A stretch of DNA of 47,348 bases from a virus: positions 1-47,348 of the IMG/VR virus record IMGVR_UViG_3300003322_000406; one strand, written 5' to 3'. The notes below the pieces were generated by a model. It saw nothing but the letters and a program-made list of their open reading frames with translations. It ran no database searches and was not told the DNA's origin. The position numbers and the translations under genes were made by a program. Positions 28,338-37,800 of this stretch are shown one piece after another (the stretch's first letter is position 1; every line of letters begins with the position of its first letter).

Positions 28338-28360
28338 CAAAACCCGGCGCGTGGCCGGGT
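28338..28360 (-). terminator. Terminator after the endolysin gene
   Basis: ACCCGGC and GCCGGGT arms with a short loop, followed by TTTGTTTT on the minus strand. It ends the late transcript; the early promoter follows immediately. Confidence 0.7.
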
Positions 28361-28385
28361 CTTTTCGATCTTTAAGGGCTTCCAT

Positions 28386-29045
28386 TTATGCGGCAAGTTC
28401 CACACGGATGCCGCCGATTATCTTACCGCCTACGGTCCGGGTGCGGTTATAAACGCCGTCGCCGTTGGCACTGCCGTTGTTGTTGGTATTCCCTTCCACG
28501 GTGTCCACCACGGTGCTGCGCCGCTGGGTTACAATGAATACATGCCCGGCGCCGTTGCCCAGGTCCATAATAGCCACGTCGCCCTCCTGTAGTTCTTCGG
28601 GCTTCACTTTCTTACCCTTGTATTCGTTCCATTGCCTCATGCACCCGCCGGTTCTTACCAGTGGGTTTTTAAGGCCCAATTGCTGGGCCGCCTGGTCATA
28701 GCACCACACAACAAAGGCCATGCACCAGGAATAGCCTTTTCCCAGGCCCACGGCCTTTAAATACGCTTCCACTTCCGGGCCGTCGTTATTGCCGGTAAGT
28801 TCCCGGACGCCCACCTTGCTTTGGGCTATTTGCATGGCGCGGATAGCCAGTTTATTGCTTTGCGGCTCCATTACCGGGAACAGCTTTGCCAGTGTTGCAG
28901 GACCTACCAGGCCGTCCGCGGTTAAACTGTTGGCCGCCTGGAAGGCTTTAACGGCGGCATAAGTTTTGGCCCCGGCTATCCCGTCCACTTCCAGGGGGCC
29001 GAAGCCGCGGGCGTTCAGTTCGTTTTGTACGCGTTTAATGTTCAT
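28386..29045 (-). CDS. Endolysin: PG-binding domain plus CHAP amidase (219 aa)
   Basis: Residues 3-57 are a peptidoglycan-binding domain (VQNELNARGFGPLEVDGIAG in parts, VKAFQAANSLTADG). Residues 65-219 are a CHAP/NlpC-like domain with the catalytic Cys 108 (YSWCMAFV), His 168 (GAGHVFIV) and a third polar residue near VEGNTN (184-189). It cleaves cell-wall peptides or amide bonds at the end of infection. There is no signal peptide, so a holin is needed. Its ATG overlaps the stop of a 32-aa TM gene (ATGA). Confidence 0.9.
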   Translation of the reverse strand: MNIKRVQNELNARGFGPLEVDGIAGAKTYAAVKAFQAANSLTADGLVGPATLAKLFPVMEPQSNKLAIRAMQIAQSKVGVRELTGNNDGPEVEAYLKAVGLGKGYSWCMAFVVWCYDQAAQQLGLKNPLVRTGGCMRQWNEYKGKKVKPEELQEGDVAIMDLGNGAGHVFIVTQRRSTVVDTVEGNTNNNGSANGDGVYNRTRTVGGKIIGGIRVELAA

Positions 29046-29140
29046 AATATGGCTTTAAAAATGAAGCCCCAAAATAGGGCGGTTAGTAACAAAATTACCA
29101 GGTAAGTAATGGTACGTACCCAGTCGATGCGTGAAGGCAT
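29042..29140 (-). CDS. Tiny membrane peptide in the lysis cassette (32 aa)
   Basis: Begins MPSRIDWVRTITYLVILLLT and continues ALFWGFIFKAIL: one membrane segment with a basic N-terminus. The stop is shared with the endolysin start as ATGA, so synthesis is coupled. It may be a pinholin-like or antiholin peptide or a release regulator; this is inference from position. Confidence 0.7.
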   Translation of the reverse strand: MPSRIDWVRTITYLVILLLTALFWGFIFKAIL

Positions 29141-29156
29141 AAAAATTGGTTTTTGG

Positions 29157-29903
29157 TTAACGTTTTAAATGATCTACCGCCACGCCTGCCAGTATAGCCG
29201 CGGCCAGCGGTTTGCCCCAACGGTTCCACCAGTTCACCCGGTGCGGCACCGTAATGCTGGTTACTCCCAGGGTGGTAATGGCTGGGTTTGTGTTCAGTAC
29301 CTGTACCGTGGTGGACCTGCCCAGGTTCAGGAAACCGGTTTTGTTTACCAGGGTGCGGTAGTGTAGTGTATTTTCAATCTGCACGCTGTCCAGCCATACG
29401 CCCACGCGCGTAACGCGCCCGCGGAACGAAATAGTGCTATCCAGGTACATGAAGGGACGGGGAACACGAACGTAATTACTGTCGGCGCACGGTGCAGGTT
29501 CGGCTGCAGTCCTGGTGGCCGTGTCTTCGGGAACGGGTAAAAACGGGGCCAGCTTGCCGCCGGTCTTAAATTGCTGGATTATCCGGGCATATTCCTGCAC
29601 CGTCTTAACGCGTTTAGCGTCCTGTTTTTTCAGGGCAAAAATAGTGTCGGTTAAATCCTTCAACTGTTCGGCGTTCGTCGCCTGTAGCTGCTTATTTTCA
29701 GCCACAAGCTGCCCGCGGGCGTTTTCGATCTGCACGGCCTGCCTGGCTACGCTGTCCAGGTCCAGACGAAGATCCGCGACGGCCTGCCGGTTGTTTCTAC
29801 ATTCGCGCAGGGATAGGATTAAAATAACTGCCAATAAAGGCAACGCCCAGCGGGATAGCCGGGCGTAAATGCTTTTCAGTTGTGTAACGTTTATCGCTTT
29901 CAT
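29157..29903 (-). CDS. Spanin-like membrane protein (248 aa)
   Basis: Near the N-terminus is a membrane segment (WALPLLAVILILSL, about residues 18-31) followed by a long coiled coil (residues 35-110, rich in Gln, Leu, Asp). A beta-rich domain comes next (residues 145-225). A hydrophobic C-terminus (PLAAAILAGVAVDHL) ends it. The layout resembles an inner-membrane spanin that spans the periplasm, with a second hydrophobic end to reach the outer membrane. It stands between the holin candidate and the endolysin. No o-spanin lipoprotein gene is adjacent. Confidence 0.65.
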   Translation of the reverse strand: MKAINVTQLKSIYARLSRWALPLLAVILILSLRECRNNRQAVADLRLDLDSVARQAVQIENARGQLVAENKQLQATNAEQLKDLTDTIFALKKQDAKRVKTVQEYARIIQQFKTGGKLAPFLPVPEDTATRTAAEPAPCADSNYVRVPRPFMYLDSTISFRGRVTRVGVWLDSVQIENTLHYRTLVNKTGFLNLGRSTTVQVLNTNPAITTLGVTSITVPHRVNWWNRWGKPLAAAILAGVAVDHLKR

Positions 29904-29924
29904 GCTTTGCCTGTTTCGATAAAA

Positions 29925-30221
29925 TTACGGGTTCTTTTCGATATTGTCCGGGGGCGCTGGTTCCACAACCGTGGTTTTTGTTTCCATCGTTGTGGTTGCG
30001 TGTGGGCGCCTGCCTGGTGCGAACTTTTCCAGGACGGTGGTACCCATCCCGACGACGGCCAGCCACATGACTGCATCCACCAGGACCGGGTCGACCTTCA
30101 CGTCGGCCACCAGGTCGGTAATGAACCCGCCAATAATAACCGCGGACGCTACCAGGGAAACCACACGTTTATGGCTTTTGCCCGTGTTGGTGCCGATCAG
30201 GTCCAGCAAAAATTTACGCAT
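29925..30221 (-). CDS. Holin candidate (98 aa)
   Basis: Two hydrophobic segments (about residues 22-39, VVSLVASAVIIGGFITDL, and 50-64, VDAVMWLAVVGMGT) with a basic N-terminus and a charged hydrophilic C-terminal tail, in the lysis cluster directly upstream of the spanin-like gene. This is the pattern of class II holins, which make the inner-membrane pore that releases the endolysin. Confidence 0.68.
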   Translation of the reverse strand: MRKFLLDLIGTNTGKSHKRVVSLVASAVIIGGFITDLVADVKVDPVLVDAVMWLAVVGMGTTVLEKFAPGRRPHATTTMETKTTVVEPAPPDNIEKNP

Positions 30222-30225
30222 AGGG

Positions 30226-30576
30226 TTACTTTTTAAAGATTAGGGATAAAACATAAGTGAATATACCGGAACCGAAGGCGCCGACAAGGCCCCATATCCA
30301 TTTTAGGTACAGGTCCGATTTTACGGCGTTGGTTTTGATCGTGTCCAGTTCTTCCCGCAGTTCTTCGTTCTCTGTTTCAAGCTGCTGAATACGCCCTACC
30401 AGGCCGCCGTCCTTTGCAATGTCGCTACCCATTAAGGCTATGTACATTTTATCCACCTTCATGCCCAGGGTGGCAACTTCGGTTTTAATGGCCGCTACAT
30501 CGTTTTGCATGTGGTTGAACTGTCGTTTTTCGTCTTCGGTCATAACCCAGGTTTTAACTGTTAACATGGCTTCCAT
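30226..30576 (-). CDS. Coiled-coil protein with C-terminal membrane anchor (116 aa)
   Basis: A long coiled coil (residues 15-85, with QLETENEELREELDTIK) is followed by one membrane segment at the very C-terminus (WIWGLVGAFGSGIFTYVLSLIF). XhlA-like phage proteins with this layout assist holins. Located between the second receptor-binding gene and the holin candidate. Confidence 0.72.
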   Translation of the reverse strand: MEAMLTVKTWVMTEDEKRQFNHMQNDVAAIKTEVATLGMKVDKMYIALMGSDIAKDGGLVGRIQQLETENEELREELDTIKTNAVKSDLYLKWIWGLVGAFGSGIFTYVLSLIFKK

Positions 30577-30628
30577 TGTACTGCGATTTTTGGGCCGGGT
30601 TAAATGTGGGTCGGGTCGAATATGGGTT

Positions 30629-30659
30629 AAAAAATGCCCGCCATGTACGGTATGGCGGG
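30629..30659 (-). terminator. Terminator after the SGNH receptor-binding gene
   Basis: CCCGCCAT and ATGGCGGG arms with a 7-base loop, followed by a run of T on the minus strand. Confidence 0.78.
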
Positions 30660-30665
30660 GTTTTT

Positions 30666-31631
30666 CTAAATAGCGTAATTCTGTAAAAAAACGTCCTGCA
30701 TACGGCCGCTTACCAGCTTCATGCCTGCATAGTCCCAGTGGTTTGCGTCGCGCAGGGTAGCGTCGGACGTTACCACCGCGTAGGCGTCCTGCCGCTGCGC
30801 CACCACTTCGTCGATGGCTGTATTATACGCGCTGTAATTGCTCATAAACTTTGTGGCAACGATCGGCACCTGGCCGTACTTCGCGCGTATCTTATCCCAA
30901 TGGGCCAGCGTTTTGGTTTTCCATGTGGCTGTGCTGGTGCCTGCTATTGCGTCGTTAATTCCCTGGGAATAGAACAGGTAAATAGACGGCGCCGAACCGG
31001 TCAGCGTGGTAAGCAGGTCTATGGCTTCGTCCACCCTGGTTTGGAAGGTGTTCCAATAGCCGGACGCGTCGCCTACGTCCCACTGGGCTATGGTGCTGGC
31101 CCCCTGGCCTGTCTTCACCAGATAACACGGCGACGGTATAAACGTGCCAGCTTCCACCCGGTTGGCTAACATCAGTTCCCAGCCGTGCGTGGTCCCGTTT
31201 GATAGGCCCGTATGTCCTATAAGGTTGTTTGTACCAATGTCCAGGGCTTCAAAAACAAGGCTGGTATTATTCAAAATTTGCACCGCGGGCCTGGGTGCCA
31301 GTTCTTCCGTGGTTGCCTCGCTGTTCAAAGCATAACCGCCGCTATTGCTTTCGCCTGTGAAAACTATAAGCGGAACGCCCGCCGAAGCCGTTACCACCGG
31401 CGCCATTACCCAGCTTTGCAGGTCCATGTCTTGCAGGGCTACAATGTAATAGCCTTTTCCTTTTTCAAAACCGGTTATTCCGTTAATCATGCGCCCAGGC
31501 ACGTAGCTTTTTAGCGGATTATCCACTAAGTAAATAACCGCCGTATTAAGGGCGGTTATTCCTGCATTAACGAAAGTAACCGTTTGTTTTGCCACCACTG
31601 AATTGGGGCGGCTTCCAAAAACGTTTACCAT
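30666..31631 (-). CDS. Receptor-binding protein with SGNH esterase domain (321 aa)
   Basis: Residues 8-78 are an N-terminal module nearly the same as in the neighbouring 354-aa protein (see repeat of YLVDNPL, SYVPGR, INGI, KGYYxVA). Residues 85-321 are an SGNH/GDSL hydrolase of the sialate O-acetylesterase-like type. Block I is FTGESNSGG (Ser 95), block III SQGINDA (Gly-x-Asn-Asp), and block V DANHWDYAG (Asp and His). It probably removes acyl groups from host surface glycans while the shared module holds it on the tail. The gene ends at a strong terminator. Confidence 0.82.
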   Translation of the reverse strand: MVNVFGSRPNSVVAKQTVTFVNAGITALNTAVIYLVDNPLKSYVPGRMINGITGFEKGKGYYIVALQDMDLQSWVMAPVVTASAGVPLIVFTGESNSGGYALNSEATTEELAPRPAVQILNNTSLVFEALDIGTNNLIGHTGLSNGTTHGWELMLANRVEAGTFIPSPCYLVKTGQGASTIAQWDVGDASGYWNTFQTRVDEAIDLLTTLTGSAPSIYLFYSQGINDAIAGTSTATWKTKTLAHWDKIRAKYGQVPIVATKFMSNYSAYNTAIDEVVAQRQDAYAVVTSDATLRDANHWDYAGMKLVSGRMQDVFLQNYAI

Positions 31632-31646
31632 AGTGTCAAAGATTTA

Positions 31647-32711
31647 TTAAGTAGTTAAGCCCAGCCCTTCGCCATGCTCTACGCGGCTGGCACCCGAAGC
31701 CAAAATACCTTTTACAAAAATGTCGGTTACCCCGGATAACACACCGGTATGTGTATGCAGTGTGGTGAAGCTGCTGCCGCCATTGGTGGACAATTTTACC
31801 AGCACATCATTGCCGGAAACTTCCAGGCGCATAATGTTACCGGCAGAAACGGCACCCAGTGCGGTGGCGCTGCTGTTGGTCGGGCCTGTTGTTGTGTTCA
31901 TACCGCCGCCGAACTGGTAAACGGTAGCTAATACAACATTGCCTGCGCTGGACCACGCGTAATTGGCGTCGTCTGTAGCGACAAGGGCAATAACAGCCGC
32001 GTTACTATCCCCAACTGTTGGGGGAACGGTTTGCTGTATATAGTTCCCGTTAACCTTAGCCAGTTTTTTAGTGGCCGTTCCGCCTTGTGGGTTTGTTCCA
32101 TTACCCTGAAGATCGCCGCCGCCTGCGTTTGTAGCGTTCTGCAACTGCGCCCACACAATGTCCTCAACCGTTCCGCCTGCGCTTTGGGTTGTTGCGCTGG
32201 AAGTGGCGTAATTACTGTCGGTATAACCGGCAGCGGTCGCGCGTACGCGGAAATAATACGTCGTTCCTGCGGTAAGGCCGGTATTGTTGTAGCTGGTGCC
32301 GGAACCGCTGTAAATGCCGGAAACCAGGCCCGTGGTAAAGCTGCTGTTTGTGGCGCGGTCCACTACGTAGCCGGTGGCGTTTGCCACGGCGTCCCATGCC
32401 AGGTTGATCTGCGTTTGACTGGCCGCCGTTGCCGTAAAGTTTGTCGGCGTGTTCAGTTGGGTAATGCCGGATAATGGCGGCACCAGGTAGGCGGTTAAAT
32501 CCATGTCCACCTTCGCAACCATGTAATACCCTTTATTCGCAACAAAACCGGAAATTCCGTTTATGGACCTTCCAGGTACGTAGCTTAATAGCGGGTTATC
32601 CACCAGGTAAACCACCTCCGTGTTTGTGGCGTTTATCCCGGCATCCACGAATGAAACCGTAGTTTTCGCAACTACGGCGTTGGGCGCGTTGCCCTTTATA
32701 TTGTTTGCCAT
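31647..32711 (-). CDS. Receptor-binding protein with FN3 domain (354 aa)
   Basis: Start at ATG 32711 (MANNIKGNAPN); nine upstream codons have no leader. Residues 8-80 share the anchor module of the 321-aa protein. Residues 85-180 are a fibronectin type III domain (PTNFTATAASQTQINLAWD, GTTYYFRVRATAAG). The C-terminal 170 residues form a beta-rich domain, Gly/Thr/Asn-rich, probably a carbohydrate-binding jelly roll. A second, non-enzymatic receptor binder on the same tail is implied. Confidence 0.78.
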   Translation of the reverse strand: MANNIKGNAPNAVVAKTTVSFVDAGINATNTEVVYLVDNPLLSYVPGRSINGISGFVANKGYYMVAKVDMDLTAYLVPPLSGITQLNTPTNFTATAASQTQINLAWDAVANATGYVVDRATNSSFTTGLVSGIYSGSGTSYNNTGLTAGTTYYFRVRATAAGYTDSNYATSSATTQSAGGTVEDIVWAQLQNATNAGGGDLQGNGTNPQGGTATKKLAKVNGNYIQQTVPPTVGDSNAAVIALVATDDANYAWSSAGNVVLATVYQFGGGMNTTTGPTNSSATALGAVSAGNIMRLEVSGNDVLVKLSTNGGSSFTTLHTHTGVLSGVTDIFVKGILASGASRVEHGEGLGLTT

Positions 32712-32726
32712 TGTGCTGGGGTAAGT

Positions 32727-32753
32727 TAAAAGGGCCACCCTGGAAGGCGGCCC
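32727..32753 (-). terminator. Terminator after the 281-aa tail gene
   Basis: An 8-bp stem with one wobble (32753-32746 with 32739-32732) and a 6-base loop, then TTTTAA on the minus strand. Confidence 0.68.
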
Positions 32754-32768
32754 GTGTTAAAAATGTGG

Positions 32769-33614
32769 TTAGAAGGAAACGGTGCCGTTTGTGAATTGTC
32801 CCGTATGTTCCACCCCGGCCTTGTCGGTGTACTTGAAGTACTGGCCCGTGTAATCGGTGGTAAAATCTACGGTTATTTCCTCAACGCCGCCCACTTCTAT
32901 GCTCATGGTCTGCGGTGTCCCTACCTGTGGCGTGATCGCGTTGAACTCAAACAACTGGTCGGCATCGGTAGCGGTTACCGTACCGGCTACGCCTGCGCCG
33001 CTGTCGGTTGTGGCTGCGCTAAATTCCAGCGTAGTATCGAAGGTTGTCGGAACTGTGGTACCGGCAAAAATCGGGCTGGCTCCGCGTTCGGGGCTGAACT
33101 TCGTGCGCCATGTGATAACCCCGGCAATGGTTTCGATTTCGTCCCGTCCACGGTTCAGAACGTCGTTCATGCTCACACGGGCCAGGAAACCCTCGTTACC
33201 GCCGTAAATCTTTCCGCCTTCGGTTTCGTACCAAAAACGAAATTCGCCGCCACATTCCAGCGCACGCATAAAGTCATAGTTTGCCTGGCTTACGTCGTCG
33301 ATCGTGAAGTTAATAGTGTGGTCCTTACCAATAACCACACGGCGGCCGTTACTGATTTCCTTTAAAACATCGGCAGCGGCTGGCTTATCCCCGATAACGG
33401 TAAGGGGGCGTATGTAGTCGTTGCCGGTGGTGCTGGTTTGGCTCATGCGTGCCAGCCATTCGGTTGCGGCCAGCCAGTTGGTAAACGGGGCGGCCGTCTT
33501 TTTTGCGATAAATATGCGGCGTATCTCGCTATAATTCACCTGGGGGTTACAGTCGTCAAAACTCACCACCGGCAAATTAATGTCGCAGGTCGTCGCGCAT
33601 GTTGGATTTGGCAT
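32769..33614 (-). CDS. Probable major tail tube protein (281 aa)
   Basis: Begins MPNPTCATTCDINLPVVSFDD, in parts. The body is beta-rich with a central helical SQANYDFMRALECGG and a C-terminal Ig-like region rich in Thr/Val/Gly (TATDADQLFEFNAI to FTNGTVSF). Tail tube proteins often have a C-terminal Ig domain. Its gene has its own promoter-like element and a leader shared with the major capsid gene, and is followed by a terminator, all signs of high expression. The position after the tail-tip gene is unusual for a tube protein, so this call is moderate. Confidence 0.6.
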   Translation of the reverse strand: MPNPTCATTCDINLPVVSFDDCNPQVNYSEIRRIFIAKKTAAPFTNWLAATEWLARMSQTSTTGNDYIRPLTVIGDKPAAADVLKEISNGRRVVIGKDHTINFTIDDVSQANYDFMRALECGGEFRFWYETEGGKIYGGNEGFLARVSMNDVLNRGRDEIETIAGVITWRTKFSPERGASPIFAGTTVPTTFDTTLEFSAATTDSGAGVAGTVTATDADQLFEFNAITPQVGTPQTMSIEVGGVEEITVDFTTDYTGQYFKYTDKAGVEHTGQFTNGTVSF

Positions 33615-33620
33615 AAACTG

Positions 33621-33645
33621 AAAATTTTAATCGGTTAGTAAAAAC
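33621..33645 (-). promoter_or_regulatory. Late leader motif ahead of the tail-tube gene
   Basis: The minus strand contains TTTTTACTAACCGATTAAAA before the ATG. TTTTTACTAACC and ATTAA recur in the capsid leader at 46214-46256. Confidence 0.6.
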
Positions 33646-33652
33646 GTTGTGT

Positions 33653-33660
33653 CAAATATA
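33653..33660 (-). promoter_or_regulatory. Candidate -7 promoter element of the tail-tube gene
   Basis: TATATTTG on the minus strand, 38 bases before the ATG. No clear -33 TTTG upstream. Confidence 0.5.
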
Positions 33661-33680
33661 AAACTTTTCCATTTGCTCCC

Positions 33681-34826
33681 TTATGGTTTCTGTACCACGT
33701 TGGAAAACCCGAAGTCGCACCCGAACTTGCCCGCCCAGGCAACCACGTACATACTGCCGTAAAAGGCGGCCACGTCTATGGTAATGCCCGCAGCAAATTG
33801 GGTATTTGTGTAATCAATGCCCACGGCCAGCACCGGCGTATCGGTTGGGCTGTTCAGCCTGTAAAAACGGACCGTCGAACCTGCGGGCGCTGTTCCTGAA
33901 AGTGTGTAGTTGCTGCCTGCCTGGGTTATTGGGTTCAGCCCAGGTGCGGATCCTACGCAGTCGGTAGCCATGTTTTCCCCGCAGCCCTTTTTTAGCAAAA
34001 TGGTTTCCGAAAAAAGCACGTCCACAATTGACAAGGCGCCGGACGCTTCCAGGGCGCTGTTTACGTTGGATTTCTGTATTTCCCCGGTGCGCACCCCGTT
34101 TTTTGTGGTCAATAACACATGGTCGTGCATCGGCAGCAATACCAGGGATTTTTTAAGGAAGTCCGGCACGGGCGCCGTCATACGGTAGGTAATAACAGCC
34201 TTTTGAAAGGTCGGTATTAGTTCGTCGTTCCCGTCCCTGGTGCCGTCTTCCACTATTTCCGGTTCGCTGGCCGTAATGAAGGTATCCAGGTAGGCCACGT
34301 TTCGGAAATAGGGTTTACTGCTGCTTTGCTGCTTATCGTTGTACATGATCGGTCGCAGGTCGTTGTCGTTATACCATTCCAGTTTTATAAACGGTATGTC
34401 GTCGTCGTCGGCAATGTTAAAACCAACTTCCGGCACATAAAACATTTCCGAAAACCGCAGCACGCCGTCGGGCCAGGATAGGCGCGAATAGTACCACCCT
34501 GGTGCCAGGTTCATATTGCCACCGGCACCTGTGGTCAGCGCCCTGCCGTCGTATGTAAAGTATTCCCGGCCTTCCACCAGGCGCACCCGGAAGAAGGGAA
34601 CGCTGGCCGAAATGTCGGCGGCTTTTACCTGGGTGTTTATCTCGAACACTTCCCAAAGGTTTGGCATAAGGCCCGCGGTATCCTTCACGAACTGGAAGGG
34701 TAAAAGGGCATCCCGTGGGCTTACCAGCTTATAATCGCAAACCGGTTCCACGTTTTCGCGGTACCGGTTTTGCTGTTCCAGCTTTTCATACCAGGGGAAG
34801 GCTATAGGCAGTTCATTAAAAAGCAT
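33681..34826 (-). CDS. Tail-associated protein (381 aa)
   Basis: A beta-rich protein with many aromatic residues (PIAFPWYEKLEQQNRYRE, YFTYDGRAL, APGWYYSRLSWPDGVLRF in parts). The first 250 residues look like a baseplate or distal-tail domain; the last 70 form an Ig/FN3-like Gly/Thr-rich module (TQAGSNYTLSGTAPAGSTVRF). It stands between the tail-tip gene and the tube gene. No family is recognised with certainty. Confidence 0.68.
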   Translation of the reverse strand: MLFNELPIAFPWYEKLEQQNRYRENVEPVCDYKLVSPRDALLPFQFVKDTAGLMPNLWEVFEINTQVKAADISASVPFFRVRLVEGREYFTYDGRALTTGAGGNMNLAPGWYYSRLSWPDGVLRFSEMFYVPEVGFNIADDDDIPFIKLEWYNDNDLRPIMYNDKQQSSSKPYFRNVAYLDTFITASEPEIVEDGTRDGNDELIPTFQKAVITYRMTAPVPDFLKKSLVLLPMHDHVLLTTKNGVRTGEIQKSNVNSALEASGALSIVDVLFSETILLKKGCGENMATDCVGSAPGLNPITQAGSNYTLSGTAPAGSTVRFYRLNSPTDTPVLAVGIDYTNTQFAAGITIDVAAFYGSMYVVAWAGKFGCDFGFSNVVQKP

Positions 34827-34837
34827 ATCATTGGTTT

Positions 34838-37800
34838 TTAAATAATTGTATAAAGTCCGGGCGCCAATGTAAGGCTTTCATTTGTATAACTGTACACGTT
34901 ACCGGCGCAATCATATTCATAGTGGTAGTACTCGTAATAACTTCCCCCGTAAAGGTCGTATGTCGTACCTGCTGGAAACTCCCCGTAGGTAAAGTTATAC
35001 CCGCCCCCTGCGTAATATGTGCCGGTTACCTTTATGTTTACTTGCAGGTTCAGGCCTGTTACGTCCATCGGCGTGGTACCGGCTGAATTGCTGTAAAAGA
35101 ACAGCCGGAACAAACCGCGTTGAAGTTCGCCCCCGTCGGTTTCATACCCAAAAGCTGGTGGCGGCGGGCATCGTTGTGTAATGCCTTCATATTGAAAATC
35201 TACCTGCTGCAACCGCACATAAATATCCGGAAGGACGCGCAAAAATACCGTCGCCTGGTCGTTCCCCGTGCCATTGCTGGCCGTGTAAATAAAGCTATCC
35301 ACGCCCACATAGTTTGCCGGTGGCGTGTAGGTAAAGGCGCCATTTGTGCCAATGCTTACACTTCCACCCTGCACGGTTGGGAAGGTTCCGGCCAGTACCG
35401 AAAGGGTTCCTATGCCGGTGGTATCGTTGCCCAAAACACCAGGCGCCGCAACGCTTAAATTTTGGTTTCTCTTTGTCACGTAAACGCCGTCGTCGTTGGC
35501 TACTGGGTTATTCGGGTCGCGCACTTCAATGGTTACGGTAGCCGTATCAGTAAGGCCCGGCGTGTCCTTAATGGTGTACGTGAAAGTGTCGAAGCCCACA
35601 TAACCAGTAGGGGGTGCATAGGAAAACGAACCGTCCGCATTTACCACCACGGTACCACCCTGGGCGCTGGTTGCGTCGAAGGTATCCAGGGTAAACGCCA
35701 CGTCGTCGCTATCGTTTAAGAACAGGCCCAGGCTTTGGGGTATGTTTAACGTGGTGTTTTTGGACGCTATATAACTGTCGTTATTGGCTACCGGGGCCTG
35801 GTTGGCGGGGCGTACAGTGATCGCCACCAGGGCGTTGTTGCTGGGTTGCGCCCAGTCGTCCAGGATGCGGTAAACAAAATAATCGTCGCCCACATACCCC
35901 GTGGCAGGCGTGTACAGGACTGTTTTATTAGGCTGCACCACGGCCGTACCATGCGACGGCTGGAGCATGATCTGCACGGCGGTAATTTGTGCGCCTGCAT
36001 CCGGGTCGGCATCGTTTGCCAGCACATTGACCATAATAGGCACGTCTTGGTAGGTGGTAACGGTGTCATTATTGGCGACCGGCGCCGTATTATTGGTTAA
36101 CCCCTGGTCGGCGGGGTACAGTAGTTCCAGTTCCAGGCTTTCGTCCTTAAACGAAAACGTTGCTTTATCCACGGTTCCAATGCCCAGCGCCGTTTTAATG
36201 GTATTATCCGGGTTGAACACGTCCCCGCAGCACAATGGAATGGTAATTTTTTCGCCCTTTTTGGTCGGCTTCGTGCTGTAAAACTGCGTTTGCACGTTGT
36301 TCATGTTACCGCTGCTTAATGGCCGGTACCATTTGTGGTAATCCCGGTGAAGCTGCGCCCAGGCCAGGGAATTGTTCAGGCTGCTGCCGCCCAATATCGG
36401 GCTTTCGGTTACTATGTAATAGCTGGTTCCGTCGAAGTCGCAGGCCACAAATACAAACCCGTCGTCGCTCACCACCTTGCTATCCGGGTCGGGGTTGCTT
36501 AGGCATAGTTCCACGTCGGTGGTTACCTTGTCCACGCTGTGGGTTTTGATGCTGTCCCGGCTGCCCTGGGAAACGCACCCGCCGCTGTATATGATCGGCA
36601 GGCCCTGGAAGTCGCCGTACCCGGCCTCCATAAACTTAAATTCTTCCCGCGCCGGGATTTCCTCATTTTCATAGGTGTACTTCCGCTTCCCCACCATGTA
36701 TTTGGCCCAGCGGGGCTGTGTAAGGTCAAAGCCCTGGGTTTTGGTAAAATAGCTAATATGTTCCATGCGCACCGTGGTGCCTTCCACCCGCCACCGCACG
36801 TTAAACATTTCGGTAAGGGCTTCCATTAGCTTCTCAAACGAAAGATTTGCCTTTGTGGCGTTACCGGTCGCGGTCGGGCGTTTTACGTCCGACTTTTGGA
36901 ACAGGGTAATAAACCGGGTTTTTGATCGCAGGCCGGTTACATAGTTCACCGTACTGGGTACATCGGGGTTTATCTGAAAGAAATTTGAAACGAATGTAAA
37001 GCCTGGGCAAAAGTTGCCCATAAACAGGTTAATAACATCGGTCAGGCTTAACCCGTTGTCAATGGTTACGTTTGTGGCGCTGTCACCTATTATACTACAT
37101 TGGTAAATAGTCTGTTGGTATGTGTCGCCGTAATTGGGGAACGTGTATTTACACGCATACGTGCGCACGGGACGCGCGTACGTGCGCGAACCGCCGGGGC
37201 AGCTATCGGCTATTAAAATCCATTCGCTGCCTGGTTGGGGGTCGCTACACGCCACGGTGATAACTTCCCGCGCCCAGTCTGTTTGCATATAACACTGGCC
37301 GGGTGTAAAGTCCCTTTCCTCTGTATAAACATACCCGTAAACGCTCCACCCCTGGCTCCACGGGTCGCCGGTGCCGCCCCAGTAGTAGCTTCCGCAGTCG
37401 CCCGTATCCAGTGGCTGCGGGCTGCTGGTATAGCTAACCTTCTCAATTGTTATGTTTGTGGGGTTCAGGTAAACGGTGCGGCGCGTGTAAATGTTCTGTA
37501 GTAGGTTCAGTTCTTTGCTTTTGTTGTCTTCGTAGCACTGTTCCTCTTTAATGTCGTCCAGCTTTATCTCAACTTCGCACCGGTCCAGGTCCCACGTGCC
37601 GTCGTTGAAACTCATGCGGCCGGAAAACCACGGTACCCAGCTTTCCTGCCCGCCTGCCATGCAACGGCGTTCAACGGCTATTTGCACGAAGTCGCACCGG
37701 TAAACCGATTGTTCCAGCTTTAACAGGTTCGCGTAGGCTTCGCCCCGAAACAGTATTTTACTGGGCAGTTCGTTTTTATAGTCCAGCTTCCCCTCGTCTT

